Source: Gnetum montanum
Lineage: Eukaryota; Streptophyta; Gnetopsida; Gnetales; Gnetaceae
Assembly (NCBI GenBank): GCA_015680685.1
Contig: MNCI01004786.1
Span: 479,078-543,077, forward strand
Length of the DNA stretch: 64,000 nucleotides
Direction: 5' to 3'
A program made the translations under genes and the position numbers. The notes under the pieces are model-generated. The model saw only the letters and a program-made list of their open reading frames with translations, was not told where the DNA came from and ran no database searches. Within the stretch, counting starts at the first letter, position 1, and every line of letters begins with the position of its first letter. Below, piece by piece: positions 25,264 to 34,205 of the stretch.

Positions 25264-27456
25264 TTAGGCACAACTGGTTATGGAGCTTAGCAACGTGTGG
25301 AACATGTCTGGTGATATGTTTAATGCTAATGTGGCTAACGCGTCCGTGATGGTGTTATCATTTCTAGAAACGTGTTGCACATCGGTGTTTTCAAATCTCC
25401 TCGTTAGGTGTTTTTCCAGGTCGCAGTATGGTTGTAAATGTTGGGCATTACATGCATAGACGTCTATGACCTGGTTTATGACCAGTTGCGAGTCTCCTCT
25501 GACTACAAGCCGTGTGATGTCCAAAGCCAATGCCGCCACGAGACCCCTAAGGAGACCTTCGTACTCTGCTATATTGTTTGTACAATGAAAGTTGAAACGA
25601 TAAGCAAAGGGTCGAATTTCCCCAGAGGGATAGGTGATGACAGCGGCTACACTTCCCCCTCGAGAGGTGGATGCTCCATCAAAGTTTAGAATGGCATCGT
25701 AGTTGTTGGGCACTATGTCTATTGTGCTTATATTCTCATCCGGGAATTCTGGCTCTATTATCACTTCATCGTGCATTAGTGATGTGGCCATTTGACTTGT
25801 TATGGCTTGACCTTTAACTGATGATTGCGCTATGTAGTACAGATCAAATTCAGCTATCATGGCTTTCCAGCGGGCTATTCGACTTGTTTTGTAAATGTTT
25901 CCTGTGATGGCCCTGAGCACATTATCCTTGCAAATTATATTAACTTGGTTACGGAAGAGGTAATGTCGCCACTTTTTCAAAGAAAAGACCAAAGCTAAAC
26001 AGGACCTCTCCACGTTGTTATACTTTTTCTCGTGGGCAACTAATGCATGGCTTAAGTAATATACAGGGACTTCGGTTCCATCATCTTGTTTCCGGCAAAG
26101 CATTGACGCCATTGACGAATTCGAAGTAGCGAGGTAGATGTAAAACGGTTTATCGTTTTGAGGTGGATAAACCGTGGGTAATCGGGCAAGTGCCGTTTTA
26201 ATGTTATCGAATGCTTCTTGACACTGCGAAGTCCATTCAAAATGGATGTTCTTGCATAACAGGTGGTTCATAGGTTTTAGTTTGTCTGTCAATTTTTCTA
26301 TGAAGCACCTGATAAACTGTAATCTACCTTGTAGACCTCGAAGTTCGGTAAGGTTGCTTGGTGGTTTTAGGTTTGTTATGGCCTTAACCTTATCGGGGTC
26401 TACTCGTATCCCTGCTTCTGAGGCTATAAATCCAAGCATTTTTCCTGTCTTGATGTCGAAGACACATTTTTTTGGGTTGAGTCTCAATTCATACTTTACA
26501 CAACGTTTTAATACCAGTTCGAGGTATTGTATATGTTGTTCTGATGTTTTTGACTTAACCACAATGTCGTCTACATATTCATTGAGCGAGTGTAACATGT
26601 AACCGCTAAAGATGAACGTCATTGCTCTTTGATATGTGGCCCCAGCGTTTTTGAGACCAAAGGGCATCATTGTGTAACAAAAGGTTCCCCATGGTGTCAT
26701 AAAGGTTGTCTGAAGCTGATGCTTCGGGTTGATGCGTATTTGATTGTATCTCGAGAAGTCATCCATAAAAGATAATAGTGCATGCCCAGCGGTCGAATCA
26801 ACAAGTTGATCGATGTTGAGTAAAGGAAAATCATCTTTTATGGTTGCAACATTTAAATCTTGGAAGTCAATGCACAAGCGAATGCTTCCATTCTTCTTCG
26901 GAACAATGACCATGTTGGATACCCAGTCGGCGTAATCAACAACTCGGATGAAACCAGCCTGATAAAGTTTGGTGATCTCATTACGAACTGCCAATGCCAC
27001 TTTAGGTTTAACCTTTCGTGCTTTTTGTTTTACTGGTCTCAATTTTGGGTCAAGGATAATGTTGTGCTGGACAATTCGAGGATCTAACCCGGGCATGTCC
27101 GTGTAAGACCAAGCGAATGCTTTCATATTCTCCCTAAGCACGTCTTCAATGTTTTTGGCTAATTACGGTTTTAGTAATGTGCTTAATTTCAATATTTTAA
27201 TTTCCCCATCGGGCATGGTGATGGGGGTTTCGTTCAATGGGTCTTTGGTGATATTTTTGGCTTCTATGTCGAGGGATTTTGTCATACTTTTGTAGTTGTC
27301 TATTTTTTGCTGTGCTGAAGCTATGACTGCATCGTCCGTTGATGAACTTAAGTGGATGAGGTTTATGTTGATGTCCCTTGCAATTCTGCCATATGGTCCA
27401 TCGATAATTAATGGTTCAGTTAAGTGCTGGCAATCCATCAGGCTTGCTCCTGCCAA
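25264..27456 (-). pseudogene. Tat reverse transcriptase with dual RNase H
   Basis: The open frame 27141-25264 (625 codons) is joined in frame to 27456-27163 through one TAA. RT motifs occur in order: IRLCIDFQDLN, LSFMDDFSRYNQI, MTPWGTFCYTMMPFGLKNAGATYQ and the catalytic YVDDIVVKS near residue 170. The Gypsy RNase H follows (FYIYLATSNSSMASMLCRKQ, ERSCLALVFSLKKWRHYL). A second, archaeal-type RNase H comes after it (LNFDGASTSRGG, CTNNIAEYEGLLRGLVAAL, RGDSQLVINQV, ITDALATLAL). Two RNase H domains in tandem mark the Tat lineage. The frame is nearly intact, with catalytic residues in place. Confidence 0.93.
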
Positions 27457-27544
27457 TAAACAGAGTTGAATGAGCTAATGGGTATCGTTTTATGTTCTTT
27501 GGTATTTTTAGATTATGTGTACGTGCATGATGGTGGATTATCAT

Positions 27545-27730
27545 CACACCGGGACGCATGGTAGTTTTAAGGCCACATCGGGCTGTAATGGTAGTTTAAG
27601 GCCATACCGGGCCATGAGTGGCAGTTTAATGCCTTACCGGGCCACATGTAATCTAGAAATGACAGTTTAAGACCATACCGGGCCGTAATGGCAGTTTAAG
27701 GCCATACTGGGCCGTAAGTGGCAATTTAAG
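27545..27730 (+). repeat. minisatellite B at the left border of the antisense cassette
   Basis: Six units of about 24-35 bp with the core GGCAGTTTAAGGCCATACCGGGCC. They lie between the RT frame and the TATA box of the antisense gene. The same core (TAGTTTAAGGCCATTTCGGGCC) starts the array on the other side of the cassette at about 32740. Confidence 0.85.
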
Positions 27731-27880
27731 CTGGAGTGTTTGGCGTAAATGCCTAGAATGGGGTTCACAGGGGAACCGGGATGTATTAATTTCTATTTTT
27801 TAGCGAATTTTTAGCGAAAAATGAGTAAACAGGCAAAAAGTAGCAAACTGGGAGGCGGCGGCGTCAGCGACGGCAGAGCG

Positions 27881-27891
27881 CTATAAAAAGG
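27881..27891 (+). promoter_or_regulatory. TATA box of the antisense gene
   Basis: CTATAAAAAGG on the plus strand is preceded by a GC-rich stretch (GGCGGCGGCGTCAGCGACGGC) and followed about 120 bp later by the first usable ATG (28009). Position, context and the downstream exon chain support a real RNA polymerase II promoter directed against the element's own transcript. Confidence 0.7.
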
Positions 27892-28008
27892 GGTGGGGGA
27901 AGCTTCATTTGTTACATTGCATTCTGAGCGTAAGCAACTGAGCGAGCGTAAGTGTAAACTGCGAAACCTAGTGTAAGCGTAAACCTAAACCCCAACATAG
28001 ATGTCGAG

Positions 28009-29208
28009 ATGGGCAAAGACAAGGAAGTGGAAGGCCAAGGAAGAAATAGTCCTGACTTAACCTTCGCAGAGGAGAGTGAAGCCATGCTGCAGTGCCTGCC
28101 CCAGCCAAGGATTCCATCATGGCCTGGAACATCACACAGGTAGGCTCTAATCTTGTCTCTGTTAGTTATTTTTGCTTGTGCATGCCTCGTAGCGTAGACA
28201 GTCTCATAGGGGGTTTCGGCGTATACGTCGAGCGTAAAGTTTAGCGTAAAGTCAGGTTAGCGTAGACTGTCATAGCGTAATCTGTTTTCAGTGCACAGTG
28301 TAATCGTTTTTTTCCTTGCACAAAGCGTAGAAGATTGTATCAGCATATACACTGAAGGCTGTATGGCGTAATAAGTTTTCCATGCACGAAGTTCTATTTT
28401 GTCAATGTAAGATTCCTGTTTTATCAGCGTAGACGATCTACGCTGTGACGGCGTATATGCTGAGGGTTTCTACAGCGTATACGTTGAGCGTACACAGTTG
28501 TCCTTTCAAGTATGATAGCGTAGACTCATTTTTCATGTTTCCGGCATAAACTGTTGTTCAGTGTCTAGCGTAGACTATGTACGTTGGCAGCTTCTGTGGC
28601 GTATACGCTGAGGGTTTCTTCAGCGTATACGCTGAGCGTAAGATATTTGGGCGACATTGTAAACAGTTGGTTCTCAACGTATAAGCTGGGTCAGGCAATG
28701 TATACGCTGGGCGTAAACAAATTTTGACAGCGTATACGCTAGGTTTAGCAGCATATACGCCGGGCGTAAGCAAATTTTGACAGCGTATACACTAGGTTTA
28801 GCAGCGTATACGCTGGGTGTAAACAGTTGGGAAATTTTTCAAAGTGTTGGTTTATGATGTAAACTTTTGTTTTTCGCGTTGTTTTTTGATGAATGGCTGA
28901 TTTACCGTGGCGTCCTGATTGCTTGTAAGGATAGTAAGCCCTTTCTGCTGGTTGTTGAGCTCGTTGGGGTGCTGACATGGTTTGGCCCCATGGAGGCTGA
29001 TGAGCCTACCCTAGATCTAACTGTGGAGAACAATGGGGTCTGGTTCAGAGAAGGTGCGTGCGAATTCCTAACCTTCATATTAGGCAATTTTGAAGTGGTC
29101 ATCTGGTCACATCTAAGTGAACTGGTGGCACAAAGCGTGGTTGAGGCAATGCTGTCAGGAGCCGCGAAGAGTGTCATTGTCTTCATGGAAGACATCGACG
29201 AGGGGTAG
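28009..29208 (+). CDS. antisense gene, exons 1-2: degenerate FCP1/NIF-type phosphatase-like region
   Basis: Exon 1 (28009-28139) starts ATGGGCAAAGAC and ends CACACAG|GTAGGC in phase 2. An upstream 20-codon frame begins at 28001. The best in-frame acceptor is GGATAG|TAAGCCC (exon 2 from 28935), which joins as TSHSKPFLLVVELVGVLTW. Exon 2 continues with GVWFREGACEFLTFILGNFEVVIWSHLSELV and is open to a TAG at 29206. The order KPFLLVV-x-LVGVL, then RxGxxEFLxxxxxxFEVxIWS, resembles plant FCP1/NLI-interacting-factor phosphatases of the HAD superfamily. The catalytic DxD motif is replaced (ELVG), so enzyme activity is not expected. The resemblance is my reading and needs a profile search. The intron (28140-28934) is packed with GCGTATACGC motifs. 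What joins exon 2 to the rest is obscured by the palindrome at 29273-29636. Confidence 0.55.
28180..28830 (+). repeat. GCGTA/GCGTATACGC motif cluster in intron 1
   Basis: Dozens of GCGTA pentamers, four exact GCGTATACGC palindromes between 28598 and 28815, and many one-base variants. The same motif fills the LTRs, and looser GCGTA variants fill the 5' leader of the element. Confidence 0.85.
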
Positions 29209-29272
29209 CTTAGAAATGAGGATAGTTCTTCCCGCGGGCCCAGGTCCACACGCCCGTTGGCGCACGTGTGGG

Positions 29273-29636
29273 CCCAACTACCACGAGGGTAGGACTATCT
29301 CGACAACACCTTGTTTTTAGCTGCGCGTGCGCACATGCTATTCCAGAACCCTCCTGGCACAGTTTACTAGGTGGGCAAGTATGACAGTTCAAGTTTATGG
29401 TTTCTTTTTGTCGTTTGGCATTTGCCTCAGTTTTNTGTCTGCATTAACTTTAGGCCTACAAACGAAAGGATGTCAAAACTGAGGCAAATGCCAAACGACA
29501 AAAAGAAACCATAAACTTGAACTGTCATACTTGCCCACCTAGTAAACTGTGCCAGGAGGGTTCTGGAATAGCATGTGCGCACGCGCAGCTAAAAACAAGG
29601 TGTTGTCGAGATAGTCCTACCCTCGTGGTAGTTGGG
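29273..29636. repeat. exact 162-bp palindrome, probable assembly artefact
   Basis: 29273-29434 is repeated as an exact reverse complement at 29475-29636 around a 40-bp loop. A single N abuts the inner end of the first arm (29435) and the outer end of the second (29637). Zero divergence inside otherwise diverged repeats, with ambiguous bases at both junctions, points to a fold-back read or mis-filled gap. It lies within the antisense gene, so the exon structure from 29209 to 29800 cannot be trusted. Confidence 0.85.
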
Positions 29637-29637
29637 N

Positions 29638-29715
29638 CAAAGATTGGTTAGACCAGGGGCCAGTTTTCCCTTGTGACTCTGGTCCAAGAAGCACATCCAA
29701 GTCCACCACTGGCGG
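29638..29715 (+). CDS. possible exon fragment of the antisense gene
   Basis: After the N, the plus strand is open as KDWLDQGPVFPCDSGPRSTSK and ends ACTGGCG|GTAAATG, a plausible donor in phase 1. A matching acceptor, ATTTGCAG|TTGATGCACC, follows at 29801. The left end is unknown because of the neighbouring palindrome. Confidence 0.35.
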
Positions 29716-29800
29716 TAAATGACAACACTTCCTAGATGTGTTAATATGTTTTAACTACCGAGAGTTATACTGATATGACAATCTTAAATTGCATTTGCAG

Positions 29801-30844
29801 TTGATGCACCTCCTGGCGGGGATCCTGTTACAACTGGGTGAACTGAGACAACCCTGTCGATGAAGTTCGGGGGGTGACTAAGGCTCAGAAATGGTTGCGT
29901 AACCATGTCTCGCCATCTATTGTTCACTGCTTAGACAATGCCAGCCTTATGGAGATCTTCATGACCCCAAGTCCTGATGTATCAATAGGGGAGATGATTG
30001 GGATCGTGAATTCTTTTAATGAGTCTGTCTCCTACTACAGCACCCGCATTAAGGGTGTTAAGGTAGTTTTCCATCTGTCGCCAGAATTCTTTTCAAACTT
30101 ATTTGGGGTACCGACAGATGGCATAAGTGTAGTTCTAGACGGGGCTCATAAAGAGCTTCAAACGGTGCGTGAATTGGAGGACTGGCTGGGCCTGGCCAAG
30201 GGTGCCAAGGGGTTCCTGATGCAGGGGAAAGCAAAGGTTGAGGAGGTAAATGAACTATACCCCCTGTTTAGATTGCGGGTGTTCCCAAAAACCCTTTCTC
30301 AGGTATGGAGTCTTGGGGTTGAGGCTACACGCGTCATGCGAACTATCCTGGAAACTGGCATGCGCTATAACTGGGCTGAATTTTTGTTGTCTGGCATGCA
30401 CAAGGAGATAGTGCGATTGCACTCGAATGTTGAGGTGCAATCCCACTTCACCTTTGCCTTTTTCGCCGGTTACCTTCGTCGCTTCGTTGAGTTCCTGGTA
30501 GTCTGTGCGGACAACAAGTTTGTTCTACGGGATCGGGGTCAACTATCCTGCCCATGGATCAACCACTTGTTTAAAACAGTCAAATCCCAAGATGCTCCTG
30601 AGGGCATTGACGAGTCTGTGTCTATTACGACCGAGGGATCATCGGGTACCTCCATTCATACTCGCGACAATTTGGGATTAGAGCCAGATAATGTGCCTCT
30701 CACTTCAAGAAGAGCTGAGTGGGTTATCAAAGAAACTGTTGGCCAAGCCAAGTCGAAGCTGAGAAGACATGAACACCCAACTGGGGAAGTTTCAAATGTG
30801 AGCGAGCCACAAGTAAAACGCATAAGAATCAAGATGCCCGGTAT
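29801..30844 (+). CDS. antisense gene, large middle exon
   Basis: An acceptor TTTGCAG precedes 29801. From 29847 the plus strand is open for about 333 codons, through VRGVTKAQKWLRNHVSP, to the donor ATGCCCG|GTATGT at 30844. The short 5' part (VDAPPGGDPVTTG) is in a different frame and meets a TGA, so a small indel or a different acceptor is involved. The protein is well-formed globular sequence. IKGVKVVFHLSPEFFSNLFGVP recalls the 'putative plant transposon protein' type of domain seen in retrotransposon-borne ORFs. It also has a hydrophobic HFTFAFFAGYLRRFVEFLVVCADN stretch and a basic tail (KLRRHEHP, KRIRIKMP). I cannot assign a function. The open frame runs antisense to a region with no pol sequence, so it is not a shadow. 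Confidence 0.7.
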
Positions 30845-30950
30845 GTAGACTTCGCCAGGTCATTGTTTCATTATTTTTGTTTTGTTCATAATTTTCTTTT
30901 CTTTTCAATCGCTTACATGTCATTGACGTCTTTGGCTTGGTTTGAGAAGT

Positions 30951-31182
30951 GAGGAAGCAGGCATTAGAAACCATTACTGAGGAGGAGGAGACCAACACGA
31001 AGCGGAATAATGAAGAGAAAGATGTAGAGAAGGATCAGGGAGGAGGAACGGAGGAGCTAAAGGGAGACACCACGGAAACTAAGCCATTGGATGACCAGGG
31101 TGGTGTCGAACAAATGTTCCGTAGCTTTCTTCAAGGAAATCTGGATTTAGGGGATCCCCCAGAAAGTGACAAGAAGAATGGT
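30951..31182 (+). CDS. antisense gene, acidic exon
   Basis: Acceptor TTTGAGAAG and donor AAGAATG|GTATGT are both in phase 1, matching the neighbouring exons. It encodes a strongly charged segment with runs of Glu and Lys (TITEEEETNTKRNNEEKDVEK), then DQGGVEQMFRSFLQGNLDLGDPPESD. It is probably a disordered linker. Confidence 0.65.
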
Positions 31183-31260
31183 ATGTTTTTCCCTTTTTTT
31201 TTCATCTTGCCCTGTTAGTTGTCATCACTACGGTATTTTATTTTCATGTTTTCATTTTTC

Positions 31261-31456
31261 AGATGAAGGCAGCGAAACCAGGACGGTGCACTTGGACGTA
31301 CCCATGAAGACGGTTCCCCCTGAGAGGACCGCGGAGGTTAGTTCATCACGCACCCGTGAGCCATTTACTTGGACGAAAATGCCGAGTAAGATGGATTTTG
31401 TGGCTGGAATCGCAGAAGAAGTTGTCGAACGAATTCAGGAGGTCCACCCCGAAATA
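31261..31456 (+). CDS. antisense gene, short exon
   Basis: Acceptor CATTTTTCAG and donor GAAATAG|GTATAATG, phase 1 at both ends. It encodes DEGSETRTVHLDVPMKTV and, further on, FTWTKMPSKMDFVAGIAEEV and VERIQEVHPEIG. It joins in frame to the next exon. Confidence 0.65.
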
Positions 31457-31542
31457 GGTATAATGTTTTTAAATGGTTTGTCATTTTAGAGTGTCACACC
31501 CTATTTCTGTTGTCTTAATGTTTGATCTTTTCGTCTGCATAG

Positions 31543-32331
31543 GTGCCAAGTTGAGGTGGGATCCTTCCGAGGTAATTAGTATCGATAGTTTGCCTACACT
31601 ACCCCCAGAAGTGGAACAGGTACCAAGGCTGATTTACAATGAGGTGGCGGAAAGCCTTGTCCATAACGCCAAATCGGTGTGGACCTGTAGGCGGTCCATC
31701 GAACAACTATGGTTGCAGATCCAGACAAAGGAGAAGGAAGTCTCTGAGTTATCAGTCGAATGCGACGACCTTAAAGCTCATTATGAATTCACTTCGGCTC
31801 GATTAGCAGGTGATAGTTCTTGGCGAACGTTCAAGATTACGTACAATAGATATTGGAACTTGTTAAATCGCCATGCGTCACTAACTCGGAGGCTAGCGGA
31901 ACGTAAAGCCCAGGTAGACCTATTAAATCTCAAGTGCCAAGATTGGAAGACATTTGCCTCCAAGGTGCGTAAGTGGGGCCAAGATGAGAAGAATCATAAG
32001 CACCACTATAAGAAATCATTGAAGAAAGTTTCTATAGAGAAACAGCAACTTGAGATGTCCGTAGAGGGTTTGGGCCTACATTCTGCGTTTGATACTTTTG
32101 CAAAGAACACCATAGTTGAGATGGAATCTCCTAAGAGGGTAATTACAACTGCTTCTGGGGAAGTCACTGTGGGTGAATTTCCTCTGAAACGTCCTACCTG
32201 GTCAGCTGTTGACAAGGGAAAGGCCTTGGCAGACGTTGACCTAGGCCTTGGTGAAACAGATTGGGCTAGTGTCTCAGAAGAGGAAATCCTTCATCGATTG
32301 GAGTTTGGTTTGGATGGATCTCCTATGGTAA
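31543..32331 (+). CDS. antisense gene, coiled-coil exon
   Basis: Acceptor GTCTGCATAG with phase 1 entry; donor CCTATG|GTAAGC in phase 0. About 263 codons. RSIEQLWLQIQTKEKEVSEL, VECDDLKAHYEF and later RHASLTRRLAERKAQVDLLN form heptad-like helices that suggest a coiled coil, followed by KVRKWGQDEKNHKHHYKKSLKK, a basic helix. The C-terminal part is acidic and less ordered (GLGETDWASVSEEEILHRL). A coiled coil next to a basic segment would suit a dimeric nucleic-acid-binding protein; this is inference only. Confidence 0.7.
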
Positions 32332-32423
32332 GCATTTTGTCATTATGAAATTGATTTGCTGAATAATGTTTGGAATTTTGGCGCTCTCGTTCTTATATTG
32401 GTTGTCTCATTTTGTATTTTCAG

Positions 32424-32531
32424 GATGAAGGTGGTGACGATGTCCAAGAAGCTGGCCCCAGCGGAGCAGGGCCCCTGACTCTAGTGGATCTAAAAGGGAC
32501 AATCCTCCCGTCCCAGATGCTTAGTTTTTAG
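32424..32531 (+). CDS. antisense gene, last exon
   Basis: Acceptor TGTATTTTCAG enters in phase 0 and reads DEGGDDVQEAGPSGAGPLTL...MLSF to a TAG at 32529-32531. Five consecutive splice junctions from 30844 to here keep frame, which is strong evidence for a real multi-exon gene. Confidence 0.65.
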   Translation, partial: DEGGDDVQEAGPSGAGPLTLVDLKGTILPSQMLSF

Positions 32532-32975
32532 TTTTGTTTTTAGAACTATGCTGACTCAAATTGATACAGGAATTGTAAATTGAAAATCTTGAGATAAACG
32601 GAAATAATTGACACTTATAATTGTACAGCATTGCATGTATAAATATTTTTTTGTTGATTTTGAATTTGATTGCGCACGCGACACGGCAGTGTAATATGCG
32701 GATGTAATCATAAGAGGAAAATGAAGTACAAGTGTGTGATCTAGTTTAAGGCCATTTCGGGCCCCATTGTAAACAAGTAACATTTCGGATAACGTGGGTG
32801 GGTTTTCTTGGTTGACCGACCATTTCTGATCGTGGCTAGTTTTATGTCATTGCGGACATGATAGTTTAACGTCATTCTGGACGAGTGTAGTTTAATGTTT
32901 TTTTGATTTGTTGTAGTTTAACGTCATTTCGGACGTGTGGTAGTTTAACGTCGTTTCGGACAGGGAGCGATGGTA
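32532..32975 (+). repeat. 3' flank of antisense gene and minisatellite C
   Basis: AT-rich presumed 3' UTR (32532-32735), then five units with the core TAGTTTAACGTCATTTCGGAC and one TAGTTTAAGGCCATTTCGGGCC (about 32740-32965). The cores have the same orientation as those of the array on the other side of the cassette. The protease frame starts to be readable at 32976 on the opposite strand. Confidence 0.75.
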
Positions 32976-34205
32976 TTATTTTAGAGATTTTTTAATTTTT
33001 TTCTTTTTAATGTTGGGCGATGTGTCAACGGGTATGATTCTGTATTCGGTGTCCCCTTCGGTGATCACGTTGAATGGTAATTCAGCCCAAGGGACGTCTG
33101 ATGGAATGGCTTCTGCGTCAGTGATTTTAGATGTTTCAGTATTTGTGGCGAGTTCTGTGTTAGTTTCTAATTGAGAAGGAGTATGTACAATGTCAGGTGC
33201 AGGTGTTTCTATTTTAGGTGGATTTGTATTACTGCCCGCCGGTTGTTCTTCGTTTATGGCGTTTCGGCTAGGCTTTTCGAGTTCAACCTCTAAGCCTTGG
33301 TCCATGTCCATGTGTGATGAAACAATAGGTGTAGCAGCTTCCCTGTGTATGATGATTTCGCCGCCTTCATAAGGTAGGTGAATTTCTTGATGTATAGGGG
33401 ATGAAACCTCTTTCAGTTGGGCCAACCAAGGTCTTCCTAATATTAGGTTGAATCCCGGCATATCGTCAACCACTACGAAATCGGCAGACATGGGAAACTG
33501 GTCCCCTGCTATGAAGTCTAAGGTCACTATGCCTTTGACCATCACACGTGACCTGCTAAATGATTTTAAATACGTAGTTGTGGTTGGTTTGATTAGCTCG
33601 GTCAACCCTAGTTGTTCCATGATAGGGTATGGTACCACGTTCGTAGCAGCTCCATCGTCTACGTGGACCCTATGTATCTTGAACTGATTTATGCGTATCA
33701 TTATGAACATGGGGGTTGTTGTTACCTCCCCTATTTTCTTATCCACTTTAATGTTATCATTGTGGAAGTTTAGTGGTTTGGACATTGACCCTTGGGGCGA
33801 GTACATTACTGCATGAATGGATGGTTCGCTTGGGGGCAAGTTCTCGCTTACTGGGATCGACGTTAACATGCGTACCAAAGCTTCACGATGTGTTTGGGAT
33901 GTAATAACCAAATCATACAAGCTTAATAAAGTGTTCTTTTGCTTGAGTGCTTGTGTGACCTGTGTTAAAGCCGTTGCCAAGTCTCTACTACTGGGGGCAT
34001 TTACATCAGTGGTGACTGGGTCCATTGGCCCTACTAGTTTTATTTCATGCTTTGTTGGTTTGTTGTTTTTGCTCGGAGCCATTGTTTTAGACTTATCATG
34101 TTTTTTAGATGGTTCACCCTCGTTGCCTGCGCTTGGTTGACTGTTGGGTTGCATCATGGGTACGGCGTTAAGTGGAGTGGGTTTAGGTGGCCCTACAACC
34201 AACCG
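32976..34205 (-). pseudogene. Tat aspartic protease and flanking gag end
   Basis: A frame of 408 codons in phase with gag, separated from it by a TAA at 34208-34206. The protease core reads HRVHVDDGAATNVVPYPIMEQL, with the catalytic Asp in VDDGA. It is followed by FVVVDDMPGFNLILGRPWLAQL and SSPIHQEIHLPYEGGEIII, the standard ending of protease in the Athila/Tat branch. It would process Gag-Pol. The C-terminal stretch (TNPPKIETPAPDIVHTPSQ, then IIPVDTSPNIKKKKIKK) is low-complexity and stops at 32976, right beside minisatellite C. Confidence 0.85.

Noticed and set aside
28180-28830. A CRISPR-like or satellite array because of regularly recurring GCGTA motifs.
   Set aside because: Spacing is irregular and there are no unique spacers; the sequence is eukaryotic retrotransposon DNA.
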